Below are positions 39,362 to 53,708 of a stretch of DNA of 64,000 nucleotides, piece by piece. Under the pieces are notes generated by a model. That model ran no database searches. It was not told the origin of the DNA and saw nothing but the letters and a program-made list of their open reading frames with translations. How positions within the stretch are numbered: the first letter of the stretch is position 1; the number at the start of each line of letters is the position of its first letter. This stretch comes from Onchocerca lupi. Its lineage: Eukaryota; Nematoda; Chromadorea; Rhabditida; Onchocercidae. The stretch is from NCBI GenBank assembly GCA_028564675.1, contig JAOVVO010000357.1:16993-80992 (forward strand), in the 5' to 3' direction. Both the position numbers and the translations under genes were made by a program.

Positions 39362-42300
39362 CCTAATCTATTCGATTACTGCAGCAACTACGATTCAGCT
39401 CGATCTTTCTTCCCAAATGTGATGCTGCAACATTCTTTTTTCATGTGAATTGGGCAGGCAGCAAAAAGTTTGAAGGAACGATTCAAGCGTGGATCATCCT
39501 GAATGCATTACACAGAAATATCTCAATATGCAGACTCCATCCCCTTATTCATTATATTTAACCCGATGATGAGGAATCTCTTCAATATCCTAGTCGAAAA
39601 TGCACATTTTAAACATTGTCAATAAACGGTCATGAAACGAAAGAATTACATGATGATTCATAAAAAGAAAACTGTACCATAAAATCATAGTCATAAACTG
39701 ATGACAAAATGATAGAAATTATTTGACTCCAATAACGGTAAACTGAGGATGGAATATGTTGGGAAAGTATAAAAGGCGGTAGGAGGAGAGTTATATTAAA
39801 AAATTGGCCGTAATATTTCATTGAACTTCTGCTATTTGCTGCTTGAATATTTCAATTAATTGAAATTTTTCCTAATACATTTTGACAATATCAAAAAATT
39901 GAAGTGAAGAATGAGACAAAAATGATATAACTAATGAATCAACTGAATAAATTTATATCATACAGTGGAAAATATCTAAAATTTGATCTTGTTGTGATCG
40001 TGTGTGTTTTCTTACACTATTCTGATAAAAAATGATGGTAAACCTGAAATGCCGCAGTTTGAATTTTTAATGAAAATTGGTAGCATAAAAGCTGATGAAA
40101 ACATTTCGCCAATTAAATAAAATACGTCAAACAGCGTTATACTATTCACTGCTTAATATTGTTTATTGCTCAGGCTTTTTTCATCGATGACTTTGCAGTT
40201 TTTCATTATAATGGCCACAAAACTATTTCGATATCTCTAATTAATAAAATGATAGACTATAAAATTACCTTAAACTTATTTGCCAAGTAACCTAAGATTT
40301 ATTGACTAAGTTATTCTACATATTTCTATAGGTAATAACTTTCTTGTATTTGTGCTAATTTTAGGACAAGGTGGAAATGGAGGAAGAATTAATATCAGAA
40401 TTTATTAAAAAGACTACTATAATTAAATGTTTTCATTCGAGAGGCCTGAAGCAGTATGGAATTTAATTTGGTACTTTGAATGTATAATCTTATTCATTTC
40501 GCAAAAGTTAATGTTATTTTCAAATGTAAAAGCTTTGATATGCTCTTCCCATTATCAAAGCATTTAAAAGAGTTGAGATGAGTAGACAATGTTAAAAATA
40601 CCTCACTCTTACCAATGTTGAATTTATTCGTTTTGACAAGATAAGTGAAGAAAAAGTATAAGTATTTGTAAATAAATTCTAAAAACTTGAATATAACAAA
40701 GAATTAGTTTTTGAATTCTCAACATATTACAAGAAATTTGAAGAAATTTTAGAGACTAAAAGACAATACTAATATATTAAGACATAAATAAGGGAAAATG
40801 CAAAAGTTTTTCACGAATATATTCTTAACAAAAATTGAATTTGAAAATTTATCTTCCTCAAAGATATAAATGTGTTGTCGAAGTAATTAAATATATCATT
40901 TGCCATTTTTTCAAACTTATGAAATTTTATGTCAAATGTCTTCTAAGGCCCAACAATACGTCTGATTAGAAGAGTCAAAAAATGGCATGAAGTGTTGTAT
41001 TGTAGGAAAGAGTTTTCAAAATAAAAATAAAAAATGATCAAATTACGATTGGAAAGCGTTCTGCAAGTGACAGCTGTAAAGATAGAAAATGAATGAGTTT
41101 GCAGAATGATAACACTTGTTGATTGCTTCATTTTTAACAACTAAGGTTGAAATGAGCAAGTGAAGCAAAAAGTCTTGAAATGAATGACTGCTCAGTGTGA
41201 TTCCTCGGATCTGTCGACACAGACATCAAGTTGAGACCGTCAACGGACTGACTTATGATGCTGATTTTGAAGAAAATATATCAACAGAATTATTGTTACA
41301 ATTGGTGCTTTAAATAATTTTCAGATTTTCTGCTAAAAATACTTGGCAGAAAAGGCATTCTTGAGTTACGACGGATCATTTTCACTGAAACCCAATATTC
41401 TCTCAGCATTTTATTTTTAATCAAACTTAGTCTAATTTCTCCCAATTTGGCTTAATCTCCTTCTCTTTTTCATTATTTTTGACTTAAATTAAGCTACTTG
41501 TGAAGTATTATCATTAAACAAAAACTGGGACAATTTTCAAATTAAAATGGCATAAAAAAAAGTGCACGAAAAAAAGCACGAAAATTTTTTCCCACCATTT
41601 CTTGCTTTAAAGTTGTTCGATTTTCAATTTAATGGATCAGGGGAATTCTTTTTTCAAATCTTAGATGGAGATAGTATTTGATGATTCATAGCTGACATAA
41701 TAAAGAGCTGTATATTTTGACAAAATCTTTAAAAAAAGAAATTGAAATAAGCGAAAAGACTAAATGACTAAATGGATTAAAATGATGAAATGATCGATGT
41801 GTCAACTCTGTCTGTAATGCAATATCATGTATCGAACTAGATTAAAGAATTAAGGGTTAATGAGCTTGCTCTCGGATCAGAAAAAACCAAGTCATTCGGG
41901 ATAAAAAACAATTCAGTATCAGAAAGCAGCTACTATACATGAGTGAAAGGAATGAAAACAAAATCACAAATAGTGGAAGCAAATCTCCAGCCAGTAGATT
42001 TGTTTACATCTCATCAATACACTATAATTCCGTTAGTGATTGGTGATTTTCGAGGATATATTACAATAAACAAAGAAAATTTTCAAAAAGAGCAAAATAA
42101 TTAACTAAGTAGCAAAATAATAATAAAGAACTATGATTTATCTGAAAAGATAAATCTCTTATAGCATGGATAGATTACACGAATTAAAATTTTATGATAA
42201 TTTGAGAAGAGCAACAAGGCGTGAGATATCACTTTAACGGTTAGCTGATTAAACTTAGAAGAATCACTCAAGCATGTAAGAAAATTTGCCGATAATCCTT

Positions 42301-45300
42301 CAGCAGAAATTGAATATAAATTCGAATATAAAATCTTCATGGTGAAAGTAAAATCGCGCTATGACTTGAAATTGTACGAAAATGAAAATTTCAGTCAGAT
42401 AATAGATATGATAATTGGAATAAAGAAATTACAATATTATTAATCAAATGAATTAAAATGTCACAGAATTTGATGGGATGAAACTAAAGGAAAAGAAAAG
42501 ATTATGCCATAAAGAATGATATGGACATTTCGCGAACTTCCGGGAAAGAAATCTCTGCTGAAGCTCGAAAGAGTTCGAAAAATGCTGAAATCAGAATGAA
42601 ATATAAATGATGCTACTGATGATATTTATCGATCCAGCTATTCAGTTCAATATTGTATCGCTTCAATTAGTGATAGCGATCAATTACATTCATCATGATA
42701 AATTACTGTAATAAAACAAGCTGTTGAAGGAGAGGTTATTCAATAATGATACTGAAGAAAAAAGTGCTGATTTAAATTAGCAAACGAATATCATTTAAAG
42801 TAATGGGAATCAAAAGACAGATGCAGAGAGCGATGCCAATCAGTGATTAACAAGTTAGAAGAGCAATTACGGTATTTGAAAATCATTACGGAAAAGTTAT
42901 TATAGCTAAGATATGGAAACTAGAAAGAAAAAAGAGAAATTAATAATAGCGGCATAGAATGTGACGATACTATATCAAAACAGATCATTAGTGATAATAA
43001 ATATGGATTATCAGTTCTGTAATAAATTACGCAATGTAGGAATCGGCTTCAAATAAAAACAATCAAGTTACTGCTGTGATACATCAGAATCTTTGTAGGA
43101 AACAGGTAATATTAGTTCGGCAAATATAGTGTCAGCGTAAATCAAAAGGGATGCAGAATGAAAATGAAATAATTTAAATATTTTAGAATTTCGAAATACA
43201 AACTGACAAGAAACTTGGACATAACACTATCACCAATGAAGTGATATTATTATAACAGGAAATGACTGATGGAAAGGTCAGGATGCTGGAATAAAATTCA
43301 CATTCAATGATGATAAGAAGAAATAGTATTTATTGAAATGATGGCAGAAGTTTTTAATGCAATTTAGAAGAACTGGTGAAACAATTGGAGAGCAGACTAC
43401 GTGTGAAGAAAAAAAATTTTGTTTGGGAACTGCACATATGTTAAGGAAGAATGATTTTTTAATCTTAGTCCAAGATTCAAACAGTGAGATTTAAAATTTA
43501 ATACAAAATATCATTGATCGAACGGATGTTTAACCCATGATGATAATAATAATTAATGCTAACAACAATATAATACATACGAATAACAAGAAGTTATGGT
43601 ATTAATAATAATAGTAATAATACTGATAAAAGTGATAATGATATCGTCAGTTAGGGATGGAATAATCTTTCTCAGAGATAGAATACAGAATAGTCGATCG
43701 GCGAATCGTTTCACCATTTTTGATCAATTTTATCGGTGGTTGATAGTCAATTTATTCGTCAAGTGAAACTATGAGAAAGTCGATCACTCTCCTCTGAATG
43801 TAAAGTAGCACTTCTGTTGGTATGATGAACAGATAGTGCGACAGTATGTGATTGATGAGGAAGAATCATTAAAATTGTCGACTTAGTACGAACTTTGCCA
43901 AAATGGTTCTTTTTAAATTTCCCGTGCAGTTGCTGAACAACAACAACAGCAAGGAGAAAGAAAATGTCCTTTGGAATTGTTTGTATAAAAATGCACATGA
44001 AGGAATTGGGTGATCTCTCTGCCACAGAAGGATGCAATGACACTCGTGGCAAGTGTCATTAACAAGGTCGATGACGGAGTGATACGAAAAAATAAATATA
44101 GCACCGAATTCTCGCGCTTAGCAAAATGTTTGTAAAGTTGAGTGCATTAAATATTCAACCGGACGTAATTAATCGATAATATTAATTTGATAGTTTTTTG
44201 ATATTCATTCTGAACTTTTCAACAACGAAACTTATAACTTCAATATGCCACTGTGCTAAGTAATACTTAAGTATGAGTACGTATTCTTGAAGTATAGCAA
44301 AATTAATTCAAATCACTGATAGCACAATTAATTGATAAATTCATTAATAACCTAATTAAATGATGGATCAAATTAAGTAAGTTCACAGCGTGTCAAGAAA
44401 TGCATGGTGCTGCTTGAACTATGGAAATTGTGGTTTTTTAAAGAAATCAAATGGACTTTTCACTTCTATTTTCTTTTTTTGAAAATTCAATTAGTACATT
44501 AAATAAGAATCATAAAAAAAGGAAAGCTATCAAAATAAACTACAAAAAGTAGTTGAAAGAACGGCAGAAGCTATCATGAATGATTTGGGAACAAGATGGC
44601 TCCACGAGATCATAGTAACATTTGATTCTCTGCTCAGTATTAAAACTTAATTTTCCCGAAGGGACAGTATCGAGAACGATGGTACAGACTAATGTTTACA
44701 TCTCTCTTATCATCGCTTCTTCTTATATATTACCTTTCAATGATTATAAATGAAGTCTGCCGACTGTCAATTTCACTTATATTAGTAACAACGAGTAAAT
44801 TTAAAAAAGTTTTCGGATTTAAATGCAATTAAGTAAATAAAAATAGTAGTAAATAATCAGTACCACTAGATTTTACTATGAAAGAAAAAAAAAGATAGAA
44901 ATGCAAATGGGTAAACAGTTATTTTGGAATCTAATAATAGTTTGATGAAGCATCATAAAATTATCATTTTCTTAATTCAAAGTTTTTCATTTCCAACGAA
45001 ATTAACACCATATTTTATCATTTCATGACAAGTAACGTGGGAGAGAGATAAGTTTGATTCAACAACTATTATAAGATAGATTTGATTTCGAATTTCCAAT
45101 TATTTTTTGGTTGTTTGATAATCCATTTTTTGACATTTTTCTCAGTAGGATGAAAGTTAACAAACGATAATATGAGGTGAATAAAATGCTTCAATATAAG
45201 CTTAGAGATTTCAAAATTTCCGTTTCACTGCTTGAATTATCGGTAATTGTTATCCATCTCATGCCACTAGAAAACTCAGAAATTTCATTAATACAAAATC

Positions 45301-46172
45301 CAGTAGAAGAATTCCAGTGTATTCCTATAAAAAAGCCAAGAATTTAACATCTTAATTACGAATATTATTCATTATGAAAACTTTCAAAACTTCATTATAA
45401 TGAAATCCATTCGGAGGACTGCAGTAATTAATTCGACAATTCAACCTTTATGTTCTTGGATTTCGATTTTGAGAAACAAAAAGCAATTCTGGTTGCTAAC
45501 AATAAATCGCAGAATTCAAACAATTTAAATATGCTTGGGAAGAGTATTATTGTCACAATCTGATTAATTCTTTTCTAGATCCATTACTGAACCATAAATT
45601 CCTTCTGGATTATAAAATACTATGTATCTAATTTTCCCGAACATATTTCCCATTACCAAACTTCTTCAATTAAACGAGCCAAGCGACATTGATGTGAGCT
45701 CAGAGTTTTCATAGCGGGCAGTCACGATACAACATAATAGAAATGGATATTCATAGTAAAGGTATGAATAGTAATTTACCGATACGATGAATAGTTGTTG
45801 CAAACCATGCTTAAACCTATTGTCTTAGTACGGTTTGCTAATTTTCGACGTGGTTGGGTCACAATGACGAATGGTTTGACTGCTATAAACATCAGTTTTT
45901 TTTTCTTGAAAAAGGTGGTGGTGGTGGCAAATTTTATTGTAACGTTTTGAGGGTAAGTATGACACTTACTTTTATTATGGAAATTGAGAAATCTCCATTT
46001 GCTGGAATATCTGAAATATATAGCTCAGGAGAGAATGAATGAGTGAGAAAATGAATGATCCTTAAAATCTCCATTTTTGAAAATACCAACCATTCGAATA
46101 TGATTTCTTCATGACGTATTATTTCAGAAGATGTGGTGTATTTGCTTAATTGATTATTAAAATTTGTTAACG
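39362..46172. other. Long intergenic region, no gene seen
   Basis: Divergent spacer between the DNAJB6-like gene (minus) and CLEC16A/gop-1 (plus). Contains many short ORFs on both strands without motifs. At 45,972-46,015 there is a partial echo of CLEC16A exon 1. Overlapping ORFs at 43,759-44,104 have no splice partner. Nothing else is supported. Confidence 0.5.
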
Positions 46173-46178
46173 CAGATA
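46173..46178 (+). promoter_or_regulatory. Putative spliced-leader trans-splice acceptor of gop-1
   Basis: TTAACGCAG ends at 46175, leaving only ATA before the start ATG at 46179. No upstream exon fits the protein start, which aligns with human CLEC16A residue 1, so trans-splicing of a spliced leader is the simplest reading. Confidence 0.6.
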
Positions 46179-49100
46179 ATGTTTAGACGGCTAGGCCTAT
46201 CTTCATTATGGAAGCCGAAAAATCCGCACTCGCTAGAATATCTGAAGTAAGCATTCCATTATTCCTCTTCATTCGTTAGGTGGCTGTGTTCAGACTACAA
46301 AAATTATTGGCCAATGTTTTTATTTCATTAGTTTTTTAGATTTTTATTTGTCTGCTTTTTATGATACTTTTCATTCTTTGTTTCACTGCTTAAGTTTTAG
46401 GTATTTGCATGAAATACTTATCAAGAATGAGCAAGTCACAGAGAATAATCGCAAATTATTAGTAGAGTGCCTGAGAGCAATTGCTGAAATTTTGATTTGG
46501 GGTGATCAAAATGAAAGTTCTGTTTTCGAGTAAGTATATGTTTACCTAGTTTTATTAGCGATCAAATTGTCTGCTTATTATGAATGCATAGCACAGTATA
46601 CAAGATCTGGTGCAAAAATCAAATTTACAGAAAATTGAAATGAAATTGAATGGAGTTTGCTTCGCAGCTAAGTTTTCTTGATTTTTTTTCTCTGTTCTTT
46701 TCGTAATTGGTTGTTTCAGTTAGAAAGAAAAGAAAAGATTTGATTAATTAAGGCATATGTTACATGTTCCGACTATTTTTTCGCTTTTTCTGTTTGGAGC
46801 AGTAGATAGTAAGATGCTTCTTATATATAATTTTCAGTTTTTTCTTAGAACGACAAATGCTGGAATATTTTCTCTCCATAATGAAACAAAATTGTGGATC
46901 TTTTATATGTGTTCAACTATTGCAAACGCTCAATATTTTATTCGAAAATATACGTCATAAGACATCTTTATGTAAGTTTACCGTTTTTGAAATAATGAAA
47001 ATACGACAGTCTTTTTTTTTCTATTTATGTTGTAGAAAAATGCGTTTATTGAATAAAACGCTTCATTGGTAATGAATATGGCAATATTTGCAGATTATTT
47101 GCTGAGCAATAACCATGTGAATTCAATCATCACATATCGCTTTGATTTTGAAAATGAGGAGATCATGGCCTATTACATATCCTTTTTGAAAACACTTTCC
47201 TTTAAGCTCAATATGTATACCATACATTTCTTTTTCAATGAGGTTCGTCTGCTTTTTATATCAGTTCTTTATCAGGGACTGTTATTCACTTTATACTCAC
47301 ATCTAATGATTTTGTAGGCTAATCAAGACTTTCCACTGTACACAGAAGTCATCAAATTTCAAAATCATAGTGAAGCTATGGTACGCATTGCAGTACGAAC
47401 GACCACATTAAACATTTACAAAGGTATTGATCATTTTTTGCAAAGTAGTGCTTTATTTAAAGCTATGAAACTAATGAAGTTGTGGCGCATCGTTTCACTT
47501 GTATTTTAAGTGGAAGACAAAGCAATGCGAAAGTTTGTTCATGCTCACTCCCGAGTTTATTTTTGTGCTTTGAGCGATTTTATTGCAAGACAGTCGATTG
47601 AAATCGATCATTTTGCTCGGTCAGCTGAAAATGAATCCAGCAATCGCAAAAGGCTTGATGCTATGATCGATGATTATCTTGATTATATGCATTACCTCAG
47701 TGACATTTTACTTATAAGAGTTGGTTTTTAATCCTTTGAGATTCTTTTTTATGTTTATTCTTATAATTTTTCGGAAATAAACAAGATTCCATTCTTTGCT
47801 TTTTTTGTAATAAGCATATTTAATTTAGAACTGATACTTGTCTTTTGAAATGTTTTGATACGCAAAATTATAAGGATGAAAATTTATGTTCTAGGATGAA
47901 AAACTTTCCGCTGTGCTCGTCGAAATAGTTTTTGAAAGATTACTGGAATCGCTGTATCTATCATCTCTTGGTGATATTCGTCTTCATCCCGCTACTGCTA
48001 TTTTAACACCAGTTTCCACTCTTTTTTTTCTTACTCAATTTCTGCTGATCGTCAATGATTCGCAGGTACATTAGACAATGAGCTGTTTATTAGATTAATA
48101 TTGTAGCAAATTTGATGCTGGAATGATTATTTATCTTCTTTCGTTATTCAAGATATCAATGCAGCTTCTTGAAACAGTTTGGAAACATTAATGTATTAAG
48201 CACAGCGCTGATATGTCTTTTTTATTAGTTAAATATGAATCTAGTCTGGTCGATGGTTATTTTTTTATTCATATTCACATATAAATTTCCAAGTCTATGT
48301 TAAAATAAACTTAGTTTGTAGGCAGTACAAATACTTTTATCATCGTTCTTTTTTGGTGATGGTTTTGATGTGAAATGTCAGTGGATTCGCAGTGAAAGAG
48401 CAGCATGGGTTCTTGCGAATGTGAAAGCTAAAGACAGTGAACCGAGGTTGATTTTCGGTTGTACTTACATATTTAAAATTATATGTGTAGAACATTTTGA
48501 ACTTTCTTTATCTTAAAGTTTGAGTGTTATGGATTTCAGAGCATTTTTTAACGGGTATCTGAATGCGTTGGTTTGTACGAGAAATGATCATTCGGCTTTT
48601 TTTGGACTTATGTTCATTTATGCCCTTTGCCAGAATAAAGGTATTATTTAGCTGCATGTTATTACCATATTAAAAGCGGTTTCTTATCGATAATTCCATC
48701 AGCTGAACTGAGATTGAAGTGCTTTGAATCTGTGTGGATGTGGTACATTGAAATCTTTCTTTCTACTTGTCTGATATTAATCTTCATCATAGAATTTAAT
48801 AATTCACTTTAAAATATTTCAGGAGCAAGGAGAGAAATTCTGGAAGCTGTACAGTTCACTTCCGATGTCGTTGGTTCTTCGGATCATAATTTCCTAAACG
48901 GATTACTGGATATCATAACTAGTAGTGTTGAAAAAGGTATTAATATGTTTTCAGTTGCTCATCAGTAGTTATTTTCACTGTCAGCTATAGTTATTTTCAC
49001 TGTCGTTCTTAGGATTTTTGCTTTGGTTGTTTTTTATTACTTTGGATGTTTTTTATTACTAGTTTGTTATTTCCATTGTCGGTCTGATTAATTGAAACAT

Positions 49101-50935
49101 GGCTGCAAATTTTCAGACGCGTTTATTCGTACAATAACAGTTGAATTATGCTGTATTGTCTTAAGGCAACTGTTATTAGTCATGGATGTGTCTGTTGATG
49201 TGCAAGGAGAATGTGAAAGGAGAGCAGAAAAAGTTATAGCAAGTCTTGTTAGCGTGCTGACACCATTTGTTTATTCGGATGAACTGTTTTTGGAAATGTT
49301 TGAAGATGAATTATGTAATTTTGAGGTTAGTTCCAATTTTCTATTTTTCTGAAAAATATGCCAGCATGTTGTTCTCTATCTGATCTTTATCTTATTTTTA
49401 GCGAAATAGAATCCACATTAGAAGTATCAGTGCTGATTCATCGCTTTTGCTTCCTCCTCCTAGTACACCACTGAATGGTGTGTCACTTAATAAGCGCCTT
49501 CCATGTGGCAGTGAAGAACGAACTCGAAGGGTGAAGATTTTTTTGTATTTCGTTTTGAAGGTTGTGTCTAAAATTTAATTTTGCTTAAATAATTATATGC
49601 ACATTTACAAAACAACAAACACAGTAAATGATTGTAAAGCGTAATAGAAAGCTTATAAAATTAGTTTTTTTTTCTTTTTTTTAGAATATCCAGTTATTCT
49701 TCCACTTGAGACGCTTTTCGTTAGATCTGCGTAATGAAGAAGAAACGCGTTTACCGATATCATTTCAGACTAATGTGTTTGTTGAAGTAAACGATTGCAT
49801 TAATCTCGGTTGGTTCGATAAGTTGTTTTTTTTTCTTTCCTTAGTTTTAAAAAAAGACGAGAACTTTTTATTTGAAAAGATATTTTTTTTTTGCTTTAAC
49901 GTTGTTCGTCCAACAAAATGTAAAAACATAGAGGATTTTTCATTTTTTTCTTGATTTTATTTTGATTTAATTTCATTTTCAACATTTCATATGACATTGT
50001 TTATTACAGAAAACAGTGATTTACTTGCGTGCACAGTTATTACGAATGAAAAAAGCGAAAAATCCCATCGATTCCTTGTTACGGATCAGGCACAGTTGAT
50101 TTTGGTAGAGCCAGATAACAAGCGTATGGGGTGGGCCGTTGTCCGTTTTGTTGGTCTTTTACAAGTAAGCTTCATGCTCTCTTAAAGAAGATCATATAAA
50201 GGTAGTCTTTCGGTCAAAGAATACAATATTTTAGAATACTCAGCTAACGAGTGACCTTGAGAACAGTCGTGCACTTCATATCATTGTTAATGATACAAAC
50301 AATCGTTCGAAAGCAAACGACACTGTTTATTTCAATGCAAAATTTTTATTTGATGACCATATTCGATGTATGGCTGCCAAACAACGCCTTACCAAGGTTT
50401 GTAAAAATATTAGTCACTTCATAACTTTCATTACCATCAAGATTCAAAACGATAAATATGTTTTTTTTTTTTTTTTAATCAGCGGTGATAATTATTAGTT
50501 TAGTTAGGATAATATGATTTAAATATCATCTTATGTTCCTTTATTTGATTTCCAAAATTTCAGTATATTAATAGTTCTGCTCTGATGTTAATGAAACTCA
50601 AGAAAATAATACTGTTGGAAAAAGTAAAATTGTAAAGTTAATTATATTTTTACAGAAAAATAATACTTTAGGGTAGACAAATGGCAAGGCAGTGTAAATT
50701 GGATCAGATTTGTGATTTGTTCGGGATCGCACGCAAGGCTTCTATATGGAGAAGTAGTAAGAATCCATTCCGGATAGTTAAAGGTTGTCCACCCGGATCA
50801 TTACGACGACAGCCACAAGTAGTTAGTTCACGTAACAACAGATCATCCAATAGTTCATTGAATATTGTTCCAGATGATCCCGAACATGGTACAGATTCTT
50901 CAGTAAATAAAGATTGGAAAGTAGAAGACATGTAA
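46179..50935 (+). CDS. gop-1: CLEC16A/GOP-1 endosomal-mitophagy regulator
   Basis: Homologue of human CLEC16A, fly Ema and C. elegans GOP-1, a membrane-associated protein acting in endosome maturation, dense-core vesicle biogenesis and mitophagy. It is not a real C-type lectin. Sixteen exons: 46179-46246, 46401-46529, 46838-46971, 47094-47242, 47318-47423, 47511-47719, 47895-48065, 48322-48446, 48540-48640, 48823-48936, 49117-49325, 49402-49530, 49685-49808, 50010-50164, 50235-50396, 50672-50935, in frame to 782 residues. Diagnostic blocks: ILIWGDQNESSVF, CVQLLQTLNILFENI (FPL domain), YYLLSNNHVNSII, EEIMAYYISFLKTLSFKLN, EAMVRIAVRTTTLNIY, SLLLPPPSTPLNG, NKRLPCGSEERTRR, NSDLLACTVIT and AKFLFDDHIRCMAAKQRL. 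The start ATG gives MFRRLGLSSLWKPK, like human MFGRS, and lies 3 bases after an AACGCAG acceptor. It is shorter than human mainly in the acidic central insert and the serine-rich tail. Confidence 0.95.
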
Positions 50936-51545
50936 ATTGAGGCTTGTAAATATTAAAAAAGTTTGTAACTATATTCCATGATAATTCTATCAGTGCTATC
51001 TATTTTGTCGTATCATATTACTTATTCTACATTCTTTGTTTTGCAGGATGATCATTTATTGTATGATGACAAAATTTTATCGAAGTTTAGTTTTCATATG
51101 AATTCTTTAAATTTATGCAATGTTGAATGGAAAATTGATTTTGAAGGAATTAATATGGCAACAAATTCGTAATCGTTTTGACTGATTCCAGTTATACAAT
51201 GTTTATAATAATACTGTTGCTCACCTTGGTTGTGATCTGTTTTATGCATAATTTTCGGTTTGAACTGTTTGTCAGTTTTGAATGAAATGCTTAATATTCC
51301 TTTTCGTTTCTATGTAAGAAAATGCATTACATTAATATATGTGCCGTTATCATATTTCTTATTTTAATTTTTTGTTGATAATTGTTTAAGAAAATCTTTT
51401 AGCAGTTTTATAGTCTTCTAGTTAAAGTCAGTGATGGGATTTGAACTTGAGTAAGATATCATCATCGTAGAAAAATTTTTGCAAATGCTTCTTTTTGTTG
51501 AAATGATAGACCGAAGTAATGGAAATAGATTTGCAGATATATACT
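50936..51545. other. Short gap between gop-1 and the MIF4G-like gene
   Basis: 0.6 kb between two plus-strand genes. No separate promoter-like feature stands out, and the next gene's likely start follows a TTTGCAG acceptor. This would fit a two-gene operon with a trans-spliced second gene. An ORF at 50978-51172 is not conserved in any way I recognise. Confidence 0.45.
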
Positions 51546-53708
51546 ATGTCCGATGATGGACCTACTAACATCGATCCAGAAGTTAATATTTCGGCTACAT
51601 ATCGTCTAGATTCTAGTTTTGACCGTGATACTATTGAGAAATTAACCAAACAGACGATTGCCAGTAATGATTTACGATTCAAAAGCTTTGACGAAAGAAA
51701 GGCTCGAGAAAAAAATACAAAGATAGCACGAGGACATCAAATATTTAAAAACATTGAATCTGCACTGAGCGATGGTCAAATGAAAAAAAAGTTGCATGGG
51801 AAAAAAGAAAGACAACTTGTTAATAGACTGCAAGTCGGAGAAATGGCGTTGCCAGGTGAATTTTGCAGTCCAAAAACACGAAAACCTGTAAGTTTCTCTG
51901 CGATAACTGTGGACAAACTCATCAGTCTATTCGATCTTGCTTGTAATGATCATTGTTCAATGCATGATTCAGTAAAATTCGGTAAGATTTTTTGCTTGAT
52001 TTTTTACTAGGAAGATTTTCTACTTAAGTAAATACATGCGTTCTTTCTATTTCTCTGGTAAAGTTTAATGATATTTCTTTTTACTGAGAAAGATGGTTAT
52101 CTGTTTCGTCAAGTTACAAAACTGAAACATTAGGCGTTTATTGATTCTTTTCAAATCAGATTCTACTTTTCTGTGTCTTGATTTTCATATTCTATGAATA
52201 AGGAAGATATAAATCTTCACCAGTATTATTCCGTAATTAAAATTAATTGTTTTTATCCAAACAAAAGACTTCGAATTGTAAAGAATGACGAGAACTTCTG
52301 TTTCAGAAAATACAGTGTGTGATGCAAATTTATGCCTCAGTGATGAAGACTGGAATCGGTTTGCCTGTCATGTCGCAAATATTGGAATACATGGGATCAG
52401 AGGATTTGCAATAACTGCCGTCATTTTAGCTACTAGTAAGTTATCAATTTTGGGTATAAAAAATGATTCAGTGCTGTTTCAGAAATTAATCGTAGGTCAA
52501 ATGAATGTGAACAATATTGCAATATATAAAGGATATGAAGTAATTCTTGTGTTCTAAAGTTAACTATTACTCTTTAATTTTTATCTAGCATTTGCTCACG
52601 ATTACATTTGTCCTTACGTGCGAAAGAAACCTTAAACAAAGGAATTTTCTGGAGACAAAGCAATTAAAGCGCTAGGGATTGATAACGAATGTTTTCTTAT
52701 GTATTTTTGCATAGATTTTTGCATGTTGTATGAATTGTTACTTTTTATAATTCAGGACAAAAAGGCTTTCGATCAGCTTTTGCACAAGAAATCAATGTTT
52801 TAATGTCAAATTACGTCATATTTGGAGAAAAAGTTGGACAAGGACTCCCAGAATTCGTGGCACATCTTTTGATTGCTAACTGGCCTCGAGAGTATGCACG
52901 ATGTAATCTAGAATCGAATAAAATTTTATTCTGTATCGTTTCATCAATTAAGGGATGGTTGGAAACAATAACTGGCGAAGTACATTTTGAAAACTTTTCC
53001 TCATTTAATTTATTCCAATTTATTCCGTATTAAAACCACTATTAATAAGGTAAAATTTTCATAAATCGAAACAACTGCAGACAAATGAGATTGAAGAAAT
53101 TGAATCGAACTGTGCTTGTGCACTGTATGACATATGTCGTTTCGCGCAACGAAAATTTTGGATGAAGTGGCCAGAATTAGTAGATGAATGTTATGCTGCC
53201 GTAAGAGATGGTATAACCTTAAATATCACACTAACTAAGTGAGTTTAGACAAGAAGTTGAAACTTCGAATTTTGCACCTATTGTTATAAGAATTAATTTA
53301 ATGCTCTGATTGTTTCATTTCTTCGAGAAGTAGTGGAGTTTGCTTGGCATTTTTGATCGATTGGTTGCATAAAAATCAAATTTTTACAAATCTGATACTT
53401 TTATTTGTCTTAGCTAGTTATTTTCTGATCTTTACATAGTCCGTTTATTTCAGTGGTTCAAACATTGATGACTAGCGATAAATCTGAATAGATCTGATAC
53501 ATTAATATATTTTTAAATTCTAGCTTTCTACCATTGTATTGTCCACGAATAGCCAAAGGATTATGACAAAGATTAATTGGCAGATACTAATTACAGGGAA
53601 GCACGGAAAGCTTTGTTAGATACTATAATTATGATGCACGAGTGGACTAGCCGGCATGCAAAAACATTGGTTAATGTCAGCACACAGACTAGTAGAACTC
53701 GGGTTTAG
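51546..53708 (+). CDS. MIF4G-like domain protein (translation or RNA-binding adaptor)
   Basis: Five exons: 51546-51981, 52307-52435, 52756-52979, 53081-53238, 53597-53708, in frame to 352 residues. The first 140 residues are polar and basic with a KKKLHGKKERQ stretch. The rest is an all-helical repeat: ITVDKLISLFDLACND, WNRFACHVANIGIHGIRGFA, FAQEINVLMSNYVIFG, FVAHLLIANWPREYAR, WPELVDECYAAVRDG and EARKALLDTIIMMHEW. The order, size and C-terminal helix resemble MIF4GD/SLIP1 and other MIF4G-fold proteins, but no invariant motif proves it. Assignment is by overall pattern. I prefer ATG 51546 (MSDDGPTN) because TTTGCAG ends at 51536. ATG 51519 is in frame and adds 9 residues. It follows gop-1 on the same strand. 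Confidence 0.72.

Noticed and set aside
43759..44104. Two overlapping minus ORFs of 97 and 63 codons
   Set aside because: No family resemblance; serine/histidine-rich low-information frames.
49530..49560. Read-through extension of gop-1 exon 12
   Set aside because: Frame stays open to a second GT, but ending at 49530 (AGG|GTGAAG) gives an alignment with human CLEC16A without insertion.
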